DNA of 40,501 nucleotides from an uncultured Sphingomonas sp. Lineage in GTDB: Bacteria > Pseudomonadota > Alphaproteobacteria > Sphingomonadales > Sphingomonadaceae. Positions within the stretch are counted from its first letter, which is position 1; each line of letters begins with the position of its first letter. Shown here piece after piece: positions 16,062 to 25,196 of the stretch. The DNA lies in NCBI GenBank assembly GCA_913775795.1, contig CAJYLT010000073.1:1-40501 (forward strand). The letters run 5' to 3'. A program made the position numbers and the translations under genes. The notes below the pieces were generated by a model. It was not told where the DNA came from and did not search any database. It worked only from the letters and a program-made list of their open reading frames with translations.

Positions 16062-18541
16062 GCCAGCGTCAGCCCGGCGGCGCGCAGCGGCTCGGCCCCT
16101 TGCAGGAAGTATCGCCGCGCCACTTCCTCGGTGAGCGTAACCAGCCGCGCCTCGATCCGGAGCAGCGTTTCCGCGCCCAGCGTGCCGGCATCGGCGGTGG
16201 CGATCATCGCGGTAAGGTCGGCGGCGACGCGCTGCTGTGGCTCGGCCAGCCCGTCGTCCTTCAAGACCGGCAGCGCGGCCAGATGCTCGGCGATCCGCGC
16301 GATCTGGAACGCCAGCGCGCGCGGATTGCCGGGATCGAGCGCGACGAGGTCGAGGACGGCGATCCGCGCGATCCCGGTCAGGTAACGCTGGCGATAGCTA
16401 ATCTGGCTGTCGGCGAGGTCGAGCAGGACCGACAGGTCGTCGGCGCTCGACGCATCGATCCCGAAGGAAAGGATCGCGCGGACGATCTTGAGCGCGCGCT
16501 CGATCCGGCGGCCGAGGTCGTGGAAGCGCCAGCCGTCGGTGCGGCCCATATGCTCGGCGGAAAGCCCCGCGAGCGCGGCATAGCGGCGCTGGAGCGACCC
16601 CGCACGGTCGAGCACGCCGCCGCGCGTCGGATGCGGCGCGTCCAGCAGGCGGATCATGTCGGCGGACAACCGGTCGCGGCTGACCGCGCCCAATCCCCGG
16701 GCCTGCCGGTTGATCGCGCGGACCGAGTACCAGCCGTTCTCGACGCTCTCCATCGCGGTGCGCGCCATGGCGACCAGTTCGGCGCGGCGGTGGCCCGCGG
16801 GCGCCGGGGCGGCACCCACCTGCACCAGCGCATCGGCGATCCGCGCCACGGTGCTTCGGTCGAGCGCCGCGCCCGCATCGGCGCTGATCGAATGGCCGAG
16901 CAGGACGCGAATGAGGCCGAGCAGCGCCTCGCCCCGCTCCAGATAGCGGCCGAGCCAGAAGAGGTTGTCGGCCGCGCGGCTGGGCAGCGTGCCGGGATTG
17001 CGCCGCAGGTGGAGCGAATCGACCGCGGGAAGCAGCGAGACCGGCTCCACGGGCGCGGGGCCGTGGACGATCACGTCGGCAGACCACTCCCCCTCGCCGA
17101 TCGCGGTGATGCGCGGGTCGGCATGTTCGCCGATCCGCGCGAAGCCGCCGGGCAGCACCTGCCACGCGCCGTCCCGCCCGCGGGCGGCGAAGACGCGTAG
17201 CGTGAACGGGCGCGGCGTCAGTGCCCCCTCGACCACGACGGGCATGGTCGAGAGGTGGACGACCTCCTGCCCCACATAATCCTGCGGCCGCGCCTCAAGG
17301 TCGGCTAGCAGCGCGGCGCGCTGCGCGTTCGAGAGGTCGGCGCCGATGACCGGCTTGCCATCGGGCAGCGCGCGGGTGGGGACGCCGAAGGCGGGGGCGA
17401 CGATCATGCTCGAAAGCTCGTCGATCACCTGCGCCGCCTCGGCGGGCTGGCCGCACCACCAGGTGGCGATGTTGGGCAGGTGCAGCCCCGCCCCCGTCAG
17501 CCGTGCGGACAAAGCGGGGAGGAAAGCGGAGAGGGCCGGCGCCTCGATCACTGCCGCGCCCGGTGCGTTGGCGACGACGACATTGCCCGCCGCCATCGCG
17601 TCGATCAGCCCGGGGATGCCGATCGTCGAGGTCGAATCGAACGCCAGCGGATCGAGCAGCGTGGGATCGGTCCGCCGCCACAGCCCGTCGACGCGCTTGA
17701 GCCCCGCGATCGTGCGGACGTACAGCCGGTCCTCGATCACCGCGAGGTCGGCACCCTCGACCAGCAGGAAGCCCAGATAGCGCGCCAGATGCGCCTGTTC
17801 GGCATAGCTCTGGTTGAGCCGACCGGGGGTGAGCAGGCCGAGGCGGGGTTCGGCGCGCTGACAGGCGGCGCACAGCCCCTCGCGCAGGCTGGCGAAGAAG
17901 GGCGCGTGCCGCTCGACATTCAACCGCGCCTGGAGCCCGCCGAGCGTGCGCGCGATGGCGAGGCGGTTTTCGAGCGCATAGCCCGCGCCCACCGGCCCAC
18001 GGACATGATCGGCGATCACCCGCCACTCGCCCGTCGGCCCGCGGCACAGGTCGACCGCGACGATATTGAGGTGGTGGCCGCCGGGCGGCTCCAGCCCCTG
18101 CATCGGCCGCAGGAAATAGGGGCTGCCGGTGACGACCGCGGCGGGGAGCAGCCCCTGCGCCACCAACCGGCCGGGGCCGTAGAGATCGGCGACGATCGTC
18201 TCCAGCAGGTCGGCGCGCTGGATCACGCCGCGGCGGATGCCCGCCCATTCGGCGCTGTCCAGCATCAGCGGGATGGGCGAAAGCGGCCAGGGGCGCTCGT
18301 CGCTGTCGCCCGCGACGCGAAAGCCGGTGCCGATATCGTCGGCCTGTCGCTGTGCCCGCTCGCGCGCGTCGGTCAGCGATTCGCCCGCGCTTGCCGCCAG
18401 TTCCTCGAACACCACGCGCCAGGCGTGCGGATCGGCGGCATCGACCATCGCGTCGCCGCGCGTCCGCCCCGCGCCATAGGCGGCGATCCAGCGGTCGGCG
18501 ATGACCCCCGCGTCGAACAAGCTGGCCGTGCGCGTCGCCAT
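16058..18541 (-). CDS. Circularly permuted ATP-grasp ligase fused to alpha-E domain
   Basis: The 827-residue protein is a fusion. Residues 1 to about 505 are a circularly permuted type 2 ATP-grasp domain: PIPLMLDSAEWAGIRRGVIQR, LYGPGRLV, TPGRLNQSYAEQAHLARYLGF, VEGADLAVIEDRLYVRT. Residues from about 518 to the end are an all-helical alpha-E domain, opening LPSRAADNLFWLGRYLERGE. These two are usually separate neighbouring genes. ATP-grasp enzymes of this class are predicted to form amide bonds between amino acids or peptides. The ATG at 18541 is chosen over an in-frame TTG 33 bases upstream. It overlaps the transglutaminase gene by four bases. A hairpin upstream separates it from the dehydrogenase operon. 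Substrate and product are unknown. Confidence 0.93.
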   Translation of the reverse strand: MATRTASLFDAGVIADRWIAAYGAGRTRGDAMVDAADPHAWRVVFEELAASAGESLTDARERAQRQADDIGTGFRVAGDSDERPWPLSPIPLMLDSAEWAGIRRGVIQRADLLETIVADLYGPGRLVAQGLLPAAVVTGSPYFLRPMQGLEPPGGHHLNIVAVDLCRGPTGEWRVIADHVRGPVGAGYALENRLAIARTLGGLQARLNVERHAPFFASLREGLCAACQRAEPRLGLLTPGRLNQSYAEQAHLARYLGFLLVEGADLAVIEDRLYVRTIAGLKRVDGLWRRTDPTLLDPLAFDSTSTIGIPGLIDAMAAGNVVVANAPGAAVIEAPALSAFLPALSARLTGAGLHLPNIATWWCGQPAEAAQVIDELSSMIVAPAFGVPTRALPDGKPVIGADLSNAQRAALLADLEARPQDYVGQEVVHLSTMPVVVEGALTPRPFTLRVFAARGRDGAWQVLPGGFARIGEHADPRITAIGEGEWSADVIVHGPAPVEPVSLLPAVDSLHLRRNPGTLPSRAADNLFWLGRYLERGEALLGLIRVLLGHSISADAGAALDRSTVARIADALVQVGAAPAPAGHRRAELVAMARTAMESVENGWYSVRAINRQARGLGAVSRDRLSADMIRLLDAPHPTRGGVLDRAGSLQRRYAALAGLSAEHMGRTDGWRFHDLGRRIERALKIVRAILSFGIDASSADDLSVLLDLADSQISYRQRYLTGIARIAVLDLVALDPGNPRALAFQIARIAEHLAALPVLKDDGLAEPQQRVAADLTAMIATADAGTLGAETLLRIEARLVTLTEEVARRYFLQGAEPLRAAGLTLA

Positions 18542-18575
18542 TCCGTGCCCCCGTCGCCCTCCCCCTTTCCCCAAA

Positions 18576-18599
18576 GCGGGCCGCCGCGCAATGGCCCGC
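18576..18599 (-). terminator. Hairpin terminator at the end of the catabolic operon
   Basis: GCGGGCC (18576-18582) pairs with GGCCCGC (18593-18599) around a 10-nt loop, three bases after the dehydrogenase stop. On the minus strand the stem is followed by TTTGGGG. It would separate the catabolic operon from the ATP-grasp gene. The short T run makes it moderate rather than strong. Confidence 0.55.
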
Positions 18600-18601
18600 G
18601 G

Positions 18602-19348
18602 TCAGTTCCCGTCGGAGATCAGCGTACCCCCGTCGACCACCAAAGTCTGGCCGGTGACGAACCCACCCGCGTCGGTGGCAAGGAACAGCGCGGCGGCGGC
18701 GACTTCCTCGACCGTGCCGATACGGCGAAGCGGGGTGGCGGCGAGCCGGCGTTCGGTCCGCTCGGGGTCCGACAGGATCGCGCTCGCCCAGTCGGTGGCG
18801 ATCAGGCCGGGGGCGATCGCATTGGCGCGCACGCCCATGGGGCCGAACTCCACCGCCAGGTTGCGGGCGAGCTGCGCCAGCGCCGCCTTGGTGATGCCGT
18901 AATGGCCGAGGCCCGCATTGCCGCGCAGCCCCGCGAGGCTGGAGAGGAGGAGGATGCTCCCCCGCCCCCGCGCCGCCATCGCCGGGGCGATCCGCGCGGT
19001 CAGGCGGATCGGGTGCTCGAGATTGATCGCATAGAGCGCAGCGCGATCGGCGTCGTGCATGCCGTGCATCGGCCCCGCCGGCCCCGCGATCCCGGCATTG
19101 CAGACGAGGATGTCCGCGGCTTCGTCCCCCAGCGCATCGACCTGCCCCGCGTCGGTGAGATCGGCGACGATGCCCCGCCCGCAAAGGTCGGCGGCGATCC
19201 CCTCGACCGCCGGATCGCGATCGGCGAGGATCAGGCGCGCGCCCGCCCCCGCGAACAGCCGCGCGATGGCAAGCCCGATCCCGCTTGCCGCGCCGGTGAC
19301 GAACGCGGTGCGGCCGTCGAGGCGGAAAAGGCCGAGCGGATCAGTCAT
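18602..19348 (-). CDS. Short-chain dehydrogenase/reductase (SDR)
   Basis: This 248-residue classical SDR has the cofactor motif TGAASGIG (18-24), an acidic residue after strand 2 (LADRD) that favours NAD, NAG at 84-86, catalytic Ser136/137, Tyr150 and Lys154 (YGITK), and the C-terminal FVTGQTLVVDGG. It oxidises or reduces an alcohol/ketone. It is the last gene of the TonB-receptor operon, and its start overlaps the epimerase stop by 8 bases. With the DenD-like gene it may process a hydroxylated acid released from the substrate. The specific substrate cannot be read. Confidence 0.93.
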   Translation of the reverse strand: MTDPLGLFRLDGRTAFVTGAASGIGLAIARLFAGAGARLILADRDPAVEGIAADLCGRGIVADLTDAGQVDALGDEAADILVCNAGIAGPAGPMHGMHDADRAALYAINLEHPIRLTARIAPAMAARGRGSILLLSSLAGLRGNAGLGHYGITKAALAQLARNLAVEFGPMGVRANAIAPGLIATDWASAILSDPERTERRLAATPLRRIGTVEEVAAAALFLATDAGGFVTGQTLVVDGGTLISDGN

Positions 19349-20222
19349 CGACCGCCGCCGCGATCAGCGCCTCGAGATCGGCGTCGGCACGAAACCCCAG
19401 CGCCTCGGCCCGCGGCGTGGCGAGCGGCGGATAGCTGCCGAACACGGCGCGCAGGCGTGCATCCTCGGCATGGGTGAAGCCGCTCGTGTCACCGATCCGG
19501 CCCAGCGCCTCGACCAGCGCGCCGATGCGGACATGCAGCGCGGGCAGCGTGACCGCCGCCGCCTCGGTCGCGTCGGACAGCAGCGCATCGACGAGCATCC
19601 GGGCGACGGCGCGCGCGGACAGGAGCCAGCTCGTCGCGTCGGGCGCGACGGGAACCCTGTACGCCTCGCCCCCGCGCGCGGCGTGGAACAGGTCGCTGAG
19701 AAACGCCGAGCCGAAGCCCCCCGCCCCGCGCGGTCGCGCGACGATGCCCGGCAGGCGCAGTGTCATGCCGCCGACCGCGCCCCGCCGCACCGCATCGGCA
19801 AAGGCGAGCTCGACCATCCGCTTGTGCGTGCCATAGACGCTGTCCGGGGTCGGCACCGTCGCATCGTCGACCGGCCCGGATAGCCGGCCGCCGAACACCG
19901 CGATCGAACTGGCGAGCACCAGCCGCCGCCCTGCCATCCCCTCGATCAGCGACAGCGGCAGGTTGAGATTGACCGCGCGCGAGCCCGCCGGATCGGCCGC
20001 CGCCGCTGCCCCCGGCATCGCGGCCAGGTGAAGGACGGCATCGGCCGCAACCACGCGCGCGAACACGGCCGGATCGGCAAGCTCGCCCGCCAGCGCCTCG
20101 AACACCGGCGGCGCGGCAAAGGCGCGGTCGGTCAGCAGCACGTCGCCGATCCCGCGCGCGGCAAGCTCACGCACCACCGCGCGGCCGACGAACCCGTCGG
20201 CGCCGGTGATCGCAAGTTCCAT
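19341..20222 (-). CDS. NAD-dependent epimerase/dehydratase, DenD (D-erythronate dehydrogenase)-like
   Basis: The 293-residue extended SDR has TGADGFVG (6-13), LHLAAMPG, SSIAVFGG with the serine at 105/106, and YGTHK with Tyr130 and Lys134. The stretch YGTHKRMVELAFADAVRRG followed by LRLPGIVARP resembles the D-erythronate dehydrogenase (DenD) branch. This could mean oxidation of a sugar acid or of another 2,3-dihydroxy acid. The assignment to DenD is by motif likeness only. It overlaps the cupin stop by one base (TGATG) and the downstream SDR by 8 bases. Confidence 0.88.
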   Translation of the reverse strand: MELAITGADGFVGRAVVRELAARGIGDVLLTDRAFAAPPVFEALAGELADPAVFARVVAADAVLHLAAMPGAAAAADPAGSRAVNLNLPLSLIEGMAGRRLVLASSIAVFGGRLSGPVDDATVPTPDSVYGTHKRMVELAFADAVRRGAVGGMTLRLPGIVARPRGAGGFGSAFLSDLFHAARGGEAYRVPVAPDATSWLLSARAVARMLVDALLSDATEAAAVTLPALHVRIGALVEALGRIGDTSGFTHAEDARLRAVFGSYPPLATPRAEALGFRADADLEALIAAAVDD

Positions 20223-20791
20223 CAGCGAAGCTCGGGCGCGTATTCGCCGTCGACGAGGACGAACGCCACACGGCAGTTCGCGTCCGACCGGTTAGACCAG
20301 CCGTGATTGGTGCCCCGCTGCACGACGATATCGCCCGCGCGCACCACCGTCTCGCCCACGTCCATGATGAGCGTCAGTTCGCCCTCCAGCACGATGCCGT
20401 AGTCGATCGTCTCGGTCCGGTGCATCAGCGCGTGGCGCGGTTCGGTGCCGCCATGCCCCGCCGCCTCGACCGCACCGATCTCGGCAAAGTGCGCGCGCGC
20501 CGCCTCGGGCGACATGGTGCGTATCTCGTCCCCCTCGGGCGGGATGTCGAGGACGCGCAGCCGCGTGCCGCGCTTCGGCGGGGCGAGGACCAGCGCGCCT
20601 TCGTCGGGCGTGCTCGCCGCCTCGATCGGGGCGGGGGTGTCGTGCGTGGCCCAGACTTCGTGGAACAGCGGGCCGATCGCGCCGCCGACGCGCTGGACGA
20701 AGGCGACGGGCGCGTCGGATTCGATGACCGCGCGGCCCTCACCGTCATGCCCGGTGACGATGCGGCGAACGGGGCGATGCGCGTTGTCCAT
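20222..20791 (-). CDS. Cupin-domain protein
   Basis: The 189-residue protein has a C-terminal cupin: motif 1 RHALMHRTETIDYGIVLEGE, with histidines and glutamate in metal-ligand positions, and motif 2 GDIVVQRGTNHGWSN. The N-terminal half (RIVTGHDGEGRAVIESD, then FHEVWATHDTPAPI) is also seen in cupin proteins near aromatic-degradation genes. It may be a metal-dependent isomerase, decarboxylase or dioxygenase, or a binding protein; the sequence does not decide. ATG 20791 overlaps the monooxygenase stop by one base. Longer in-frame starts would run through the monooxygenase gene and are rejected. Confidence 0.9.
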   Translation of the reverse strand: MDNAHRPVRRIVTGHDGEGRAVIESDAPVAFVQRVGGAIGPLFHEVWATHDTPAPIEAASTPDEGALVLAPPKRGTRLRVLDIPPEGDEIRTMSPEAARAHFAEIGAVEAAGHGGTEPRHALMHRTETIDYGIVLEGELTLIMDVGETVVRAGDIVVQRGTNHGWSNRSDANCRVAFVLVDGEYAPELR

Positions 20792-21906
20792 CAGATCGGC
20801 TCCGCCACGACCTCGAACATCGCGTGCGTCGCCTTTGCATTGTCCACCGCCGGCCCCTTGCCGAGTTGTCCCATGCAGATGGCCAGACTCTCGCGCACGA
20901 TATAGGCGCAGCGGTCGAAGCGGCGGTCGCGGAATGCGGTCAGCGCGGTTTCCAGGTCGCCCGCTTTCTCCAACTCGTCGGCGAGGACGATGCTGTCTTC
21001 GATCGCCATGCCGGCGCCCTGCCCCAGATGCGGCGTCGTCGCATGGACCGCATCGCCGAGCAGGACGACGCGGCCCCGGTGCCACGCTCCCTCGACCAGA
21101 TGCCCCTCGAGCGGGCGATAGACGACGCCGTCGTCGTCGGTGATATGCTCGGCCAGCACGCGGATCGCGGGGGCGCAGTTCGCCAGCTTGGCCCGCATCA
21201 CCGCCGCCAGTCCCTCGCGCGGGTAGCGCGGATTGTCGGGCTCGGGCGTGGTCATGTACATGTACATGAGGTCGGTGGAGATCGGCACCAGCCCCACCCC
21301 GATCGGCCCGTTATAGGCGTGCATCGCATCCAGATCGGCGGGCCGCGGCAGGTTGTAGCGCCAGACCGACTGGCCGGTGAAGACCGGCCCCGGCGCATCG
21401 GGCAGCACGGCCCCGCGCGTCTGCGAATAGACCCCGTCCGCTCCGATGACGAGATCGTAGCGGCCGCTGCTGCCGTCGGAAAAGCTCACGTCGACGCCCG
21501 CCCCGTCATCCTCGATCGCCGTGGCGGTAATGCCCAGCCGCACCTCGGCCCCGCTGGCGATCGTGCGGTCGCCCAGCACCTTGTGCAGCGCGGGGCGCGG
21601 CACGCCCATGCTAGCGGGATAGCCCTCGACCAGCCGCGGCACCGGCACGCGCGCCACCCGGTCGCCGGCAGGGGTGTAAATCTCGACCGCGTCGAAGCCG
21701 ACGCCCGCGGCCAGATACTCGTCGATCAGCCCCAGCTCGGCCATCGCGCGGATGACGTTCGACTGCTGGATGATGCCGACGCCGTAGACCGACCAGTCGG
21801 GATCGCGCTCGATCACGGTGACGGCGTGGCCCTTGCCGCGAAGCGCGATGGCGGCGGTCAGCCCGCCGATGCCGCCGCCGATGACGAGAATGTCGAGGTT
21901 ACGCAT
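20791..21906 (-). CDS. FAD-dependent aromatic monooxygenase (group A)
   Basis: The 371-residue flavoprotein has GGGIGG (10-15) for FAD, DLVIGADGVYSQTR (the DG motif for FAD/NADPH), and GRVVLLGDAVHATTPHLGQGAGMAIED (the GD motif). This is the para-hydroxybenzoate hydroxylase-like architecture of single-component hydroxylases that add an OH to a phenolic or pyridine ring using NAD(P)H and oxygen. Salicylate hydroxylase- or 6-hydroxynicotinate monooxygenase-like roles are both possible. AAGGATCG precedes ATG 21906. It lies nine bases after the exported hydrolase gene and overlaps the cupin start. In the pathway it could prepare a catechol for the extradiol dioxygenase at 29079. Confidence 0.93.
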   Translation of the reverse strand: MRNLDILVIGGGIGGLTAAIALRGKGHAVTVIERDPDWSVYGVGIIQQSNVIRAMAELGLIDEYLAAGVGFDAVEIYTPAGDRVARVPVPRLVEGYPASMGVPRPALHKVLGDRTIASGAEVRLGITATAIEDDGAGVDVSFSDGSSGRYDLVIGADGVYSQTRGAVLPDAPGPVFTGQSVWRYNLPRPADLDAMHAYNGPIGVGLVPISTDLMYMYMTTPEPDNPRYPREGLAAVMRAKLANCAPAIRVLAEHITDDDGVVYRPLEGHLVEGAWHRGRVVLLGDAVHATTPHLGQGAGMAIEDSIVLADELEKAGDLETALTAFRDRRFDRCAYIVRESLAICMGQLGKGPAVDNAKATHAMFEVVAEPI

Positions 21907-21915
21907 GTCGATCCT

Positions 21916-22848
21916 TCAGAAACGGTCGAGGTCGTTGGCAAGCGCCAGCCTGCCCCGGAAACCCTTGGCGATGCGAGCGCGATAATCGGCGGTGCGCGCC
22001 GGATCGCTGCCGCCGGCGAAATGCGTCACCGCCACCGCCCTCACCCCCGCCGCGCCCGCGAGCGCGCCCACCGCTTCCGGCGTCAGGTGATGCGTCGACA
22101 GGTGCCGGACCAGCTTGGTGCGGGCGGGCGGCGGCATGTTCGGCGAATTCTGCGCAACCTTCGCCAAGGTCAGATCGAGGTCGATCATCTCGCTGACCAG
22201 CAGGTCCGCGCCCTTCGCCAGCGCTGCCACCGCCGGGCTGGGGCCGGTGTCGCCGGTATAGGCGATCGACCGGCCGGGCGTGTCGAAGCGGTAGGACAGC
22301 GACTTGTACGCGGCGTCGTCGGAACTGCCGGGCGCGAAGTCGTAATGCGTGTTCTGCGCGGTCCGCACGGTCATGCCGCCGACGCGCACGCTCGCCCCGC
22401 CCGCCAGTTCGACGACGCGCACGATGCTCTCGGGCGCGGGCCAGGACTGCCCGGGGATGCCGTAACCCGCCGCGGCGGCGGGTTTCAGCGATGCGACGAT
22501 GCCGTCGACCAGCGCCTTCGTGCCCGGCGGGCCGTAGATCGTCAGCACGTCGCGCACATCGGTCTGGTCGCGCAGGCCGATGATCGCGGCCAGCCCGCCG
22601 GTATGATCGACGTGCAGGTGGCTGAGGAACACCGCCTTCACTTGCGGCAGGCGCAGCCCCGCCTTCGCCAGCTGCTGCGCGGCGCCATCGCCGGCGTCGA
22701 TCAGATAGACGTCGCCCCCGCGCACCAGCGCGTTCGCCGGCTGCGCCCGCTCGGCCGCGCCGACCGGCCCGCCCATCGTGCCGAGCGTGATCCAGGCGTC
22801 AGCCGGCGCCTCAACGCCCGCCAGCAGCGCGAGGGCGAGGCCGAGCAT
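21916..22848 (-). CDS. Exported metallo-beta-lactamase-fold hydrolase
   Basis: The 310-residue protein opens MLGLALALLAGVEAPADA, a plausible signal peptide, so it probably acts in the periplasm. The zinc motif is HLHVDH (H77, H79, D81, H82), with further ligands likely in YTGDTGPS and VAVTHFAGG. SEMIDLDLTLAKV and HLTPEAVG are also seen. It belongs to the ribonuclease Z/arylsulfatase-like branch of MBL-fold enzymes, which hydrolyse esters, lactones or sulfates. Its ATG overlaps the TonB receptor stop (TGATG), so receptor and hydrolase are made together, which suggests hydrolysis of the imported compound just inside the outer membrane. The substrate is not known. Confidence 0.9.
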   Translation of the reverse strand: MLGLALALLAGVEAPADAWITLGTMGGPVGAAERAQPANALVRGGDVYLIDAGDGAAQQLAKAGLRLPQVKAVFLSHLHVDHTGGLAAIIGLRDQTDVRDVLTIYGPPGTKALVDGIVASLKPAAAAGYGIPGQSWPAPESIVRVVELAGGASVRVGGMTVRTAQNTHYDFAPGSSDDAAYKSLSYRFDTPGRSIAYTGDTGPSPAVAALAKGADLLVSEMIDLDLTLAKVAQNSPNMPPPARTKLVRHLSTHHLTPEAVGALAGAAGVRAVAVTHFAGGSDPARTADYRARIAKGFRGRLALANDLDRF

Positions 22849-25178
22849 CAGAAGTCGAACCCGACGCGCACGCCGTAAGTGCGCGGCGGGCGCAGCGTGC
22901 CGACGGGGAAGTCGAGGATCGGCCGCGTGCCCGCACGCGCCAGCACCTCCGCATCCTCGATATTGTTGACGAAGCCCGTGAGGCTCCACCCCTCCGCCCG
23001 CAGCGTCACATAGGCGTCGGACATCATGAAGCCGCCCTGCTTCTCCTCGGGCCGGTAGTTCGAATTGAGGAAGCGGCTGGTTTCGATATTGGTCCGCGCG
23101 CCGAACACGAGGTCGAGCGTCGAGCCGAGCGGGAAGGTCCGCTCATAGCCCAGGTTGAACGCCCATTCGGGCGACTGCACCGTCGGCTTGCCCGAACAGT
23201 CGATGTCGTAGAAGCGCGCGCCGTTGACGCCGGGATTGGCCGCGCGGCTGCCGATGGTGGTGCACCCCGTCGCCACCGGCGCGCCGGTGGGCGAGAAGTT
23301 CGCCGTGGTCAGCTCGTCGTAGCGCCCGTTCAGATATTGCGCGACCGCGGTGAACAGGTCGTTCCGGCTGGGGGCGAAACGCATCTCAACCTCGCCGCCA
23401 TAGATGCGCGACTTGCCCGCATTGACGGTGATCGACCCCTGCGCGATCAGCCCGGTCCCGGTCGGCACGCCGCCGACGAAGGTGATCTGCTGGTCCTTAT
23501 AATCCCAGTAGAACGCCTCGACATTCAGTTGCAGCTTGTTGCCGAAGAAGCGGTTCTTGGCGCCCGCGGTGTAGGCGGTCAGCGTCTCGGGCGCGAAGGT
23601 GTTGTTCGGCGGCTGCGCCACAAAGAAGCCGCCCGATTTGAAGCCCGTGGCGACGTTTGCATAGAGGAGCGAGGCAGGGCCGGCGTCGAGCTCGACCCCC
23701 GCCTTCCACGTGAATTTCTCGAAGGTGAGCGCGCCGGTGAACGGTGCGCCGAGCGCGGGCTCGATCGGGCCGGGCAGGCCGCCCGCCGCGGTGCGGGTCC
23801 GCTGGCGCTTGTCCTCGCGCGTGTAGCGGCCGCCGGCGACGAGGCGGAAGGCGTCGGTCACGTCGAAGGTGAGCTGGCCGAAGCCGGCGATGCTCTCGGT
23901 CCGCAGGTTGGGCGCGAACCGCGTCGTCGACAGATTGCCCTGGCGGAAGAAGTTCACCGCCTGCTGCTTCTCGTCGAAGAAGAAGGCACCGACGACGTAG
24001 CGCAGCCGCTGATCCTCGTTCGACGACAGTCGCGCTTCCACCGACATCTGTTCGGCCAGGTCGGTCACGTCGCCCTGGAAACCCGGGAGATAGGTGCGGA
24101 AATTGGTATCCGACCGGCGCCAGGCGGGAATGATCGTGAGCTTGCCGAAGCCCATGTCGCCCTCGACCGTCGCCGACAGGCCGTAGAATTTGTTGTCGAG
24201 GAAGCCGTCGGTTCCCGCCTGCGCGATGCAGCCCGAGCGGACGAAGCCACCGAACCCGCCGCAAAAGGGCGGCGCGAAGATGCCCGCGGCGAACTGTGCC
24301 ACCGCCGCCTGCGCGCGCGGGTCGGAGACGCTGACACGATCCTCGAGCGGCGGGGCATTGAGGCCGGCATAGGGGAGCAGCACCGCCCCCGCGCCCTTGC
24401 CATGCTGGTTGTAGTAATCGCCGACGATCGTCATCGACCAAAGGTCGGACGGCTGGATCAGGATCGACGCGCGCACCGCCTCGCCCCGCTCGTCGTCATA
24501 ACCGTCGCTGATATAGCCGTCGCGGTCGACCACCTGGCCCGCGACGCGCAGCGCCACGACCTGTCCCAGCGGCAGGTTGATCGCGCCGGATGCCTTCTTC
24601 GCATCGTAATTGCCGTATTCGAGCAGCCCCTCGACCCCGAACTTGCCCAGTACCGGCTTGCGCGGCAGCACGTTGATCGCGCCGCCGGTGGCGTTGCGGC
24701 CATAGAGCGTGCCCTGCGGCCCCTTCACCACCTCGACCCGCTCGAGGTCGTAGAAGACGCCGGCGGGCGCGGTCGGCCGGCCGACATAGACGCCGTTGAA
24801 ATTGAACGCGACGGCGTTCTCGGAGAACGAGTTCTGCGAATTGGTGCCGACCCCGCGCAGGAAGAAGCTGGTCGTGCCGCCGGTCGGCTGGACGACGAGC
24901 GCGGGGACGAGCTTGCCGAGGTTGGCGGTCTCGGTGATGCCGGCATTGGCGAGCGCGTCGCCGGTCACGGCGGTGACGGCGACGGCCGCACGCTGGAGCG
25001 ACTCCGACCGGCGCTGTGCGGTGACGACGATATCCTGAAGCCCCTCGCCCTCGTCGGGTGCCTGCGCGGTCTGCTCGACCGGGTCGGCGGGCGCCGAGTT
25101 GGTCACCTGCTGTGCCCATGCCGGCTGCGCGGCCAGTGCCAGCACCATCGCGGTCCCGAGACCCAAAGTCCTTCGCAT
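22848..25178 (-). CDS. TonB-dependent outer-membrane receptor
   Basis: The 776-residue protein starts MRRTLGLGTAMVLALAAQPAWAQ, a signal peptide cleaved after AWA. A TonB box lies in DIVVTAQRRSES, followed by the plug domain (ITETANLGKLVPAL, then VEVVKGPQGTLYGRNATGGAINV) and a beta-barrel with many aromatic-ended strands, closing in YGVRVGFDF with the terminal Phe. This group is the sphingomonad type linked to uptake of aromatic or natural-product substrates rather than only siderophores; no iron box is apparent. GGGAGG precedes ATG 25178. It is the first gene of the operon running to 18602 and diverges from a LysR gene. Confidence 0.97.
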   Translation of the reverse strand: MRRTLGLGTAMVLALAAQPAWAQQVTNSAPADPVEQTAQAPDEGEGLQDIVVTAQRRSESLQRAAVAVTAVTGDALANAGITETANLGKLVPALVVQPTGGTTSFFLRGVGTNSQNSFSENAVAFNFNGVYVGRPTAPAGVFYDLERVEVVKGPQGTLYGRNATGGAINVLPRKPVLGKFGVEGLLEYGNYDAKKASGAINLPLGQVVALRVAGQVVDRDGYISDGYDDERGEAVRASILIQPSDLWSMTIVGDYYNQHGKGAGAVLLPYAGLNAPPLEDRVSVSDPRAQAAVAQFAAGIFAPPFCGGFGGFVRSGCIAQAGTDGFLDNKFYGLSATVEGDMGFGKLTIIPAWRRSDTNFRTYLPGFQGDVTDLAEQMSVEARLSSNEDQRLRYVVGAFFFDEKQQAVNFFRQGNLSTTRFAPNLRTESIAGFGQLTFDVTDAFRLVAGGRYTREDKRQRTRTAAGGLPGPIEPALGAPFTGALTFEKFTWKAGVELDAGPASLLYANVATGFKSGGFFVAQPPNNTFAPETLTAYTAGAKNRFFGNKLQLNVEAFYWDYKDQQITFVGGVPTGTGLIAQGSITVNAGKSRIYGGEVEMRFAPSRNDLFTAVAQYLNGRYDELTTANFSPTGAPVATGCTTIGSRAANPGVNGARFYDIDCSGKPTVQSPEWAFNLGYERTFPLGSTLDLVFGARTNIETSRFLNSNYRPEEKQGGFMMSDAYVTLRAEGWSLTGFVNNIEDAEVLARAGTRPILDFPVGTLRPPRTYGVRVGFDF

Positions 25179-25196
25179 CGCATCCTCCCATCTGCC

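Noticed and set aside
15180..18541. An Anbu-type peptidase gene beside the ATP-grasp unit
   Set aside because: The flanking genes are a dnaJ-like co-chaperone and an SDR. No Ntn-hydrolase frame is present in the window.
18541..18574. TTG start of the ATP-grasp gene 33 bases upstream
   Set aside because: It would add a Gly/Arg-rich stretch that overlaps the purine-rich leader and lies at the terminator stem; ATG 18541 gives the usual family start.
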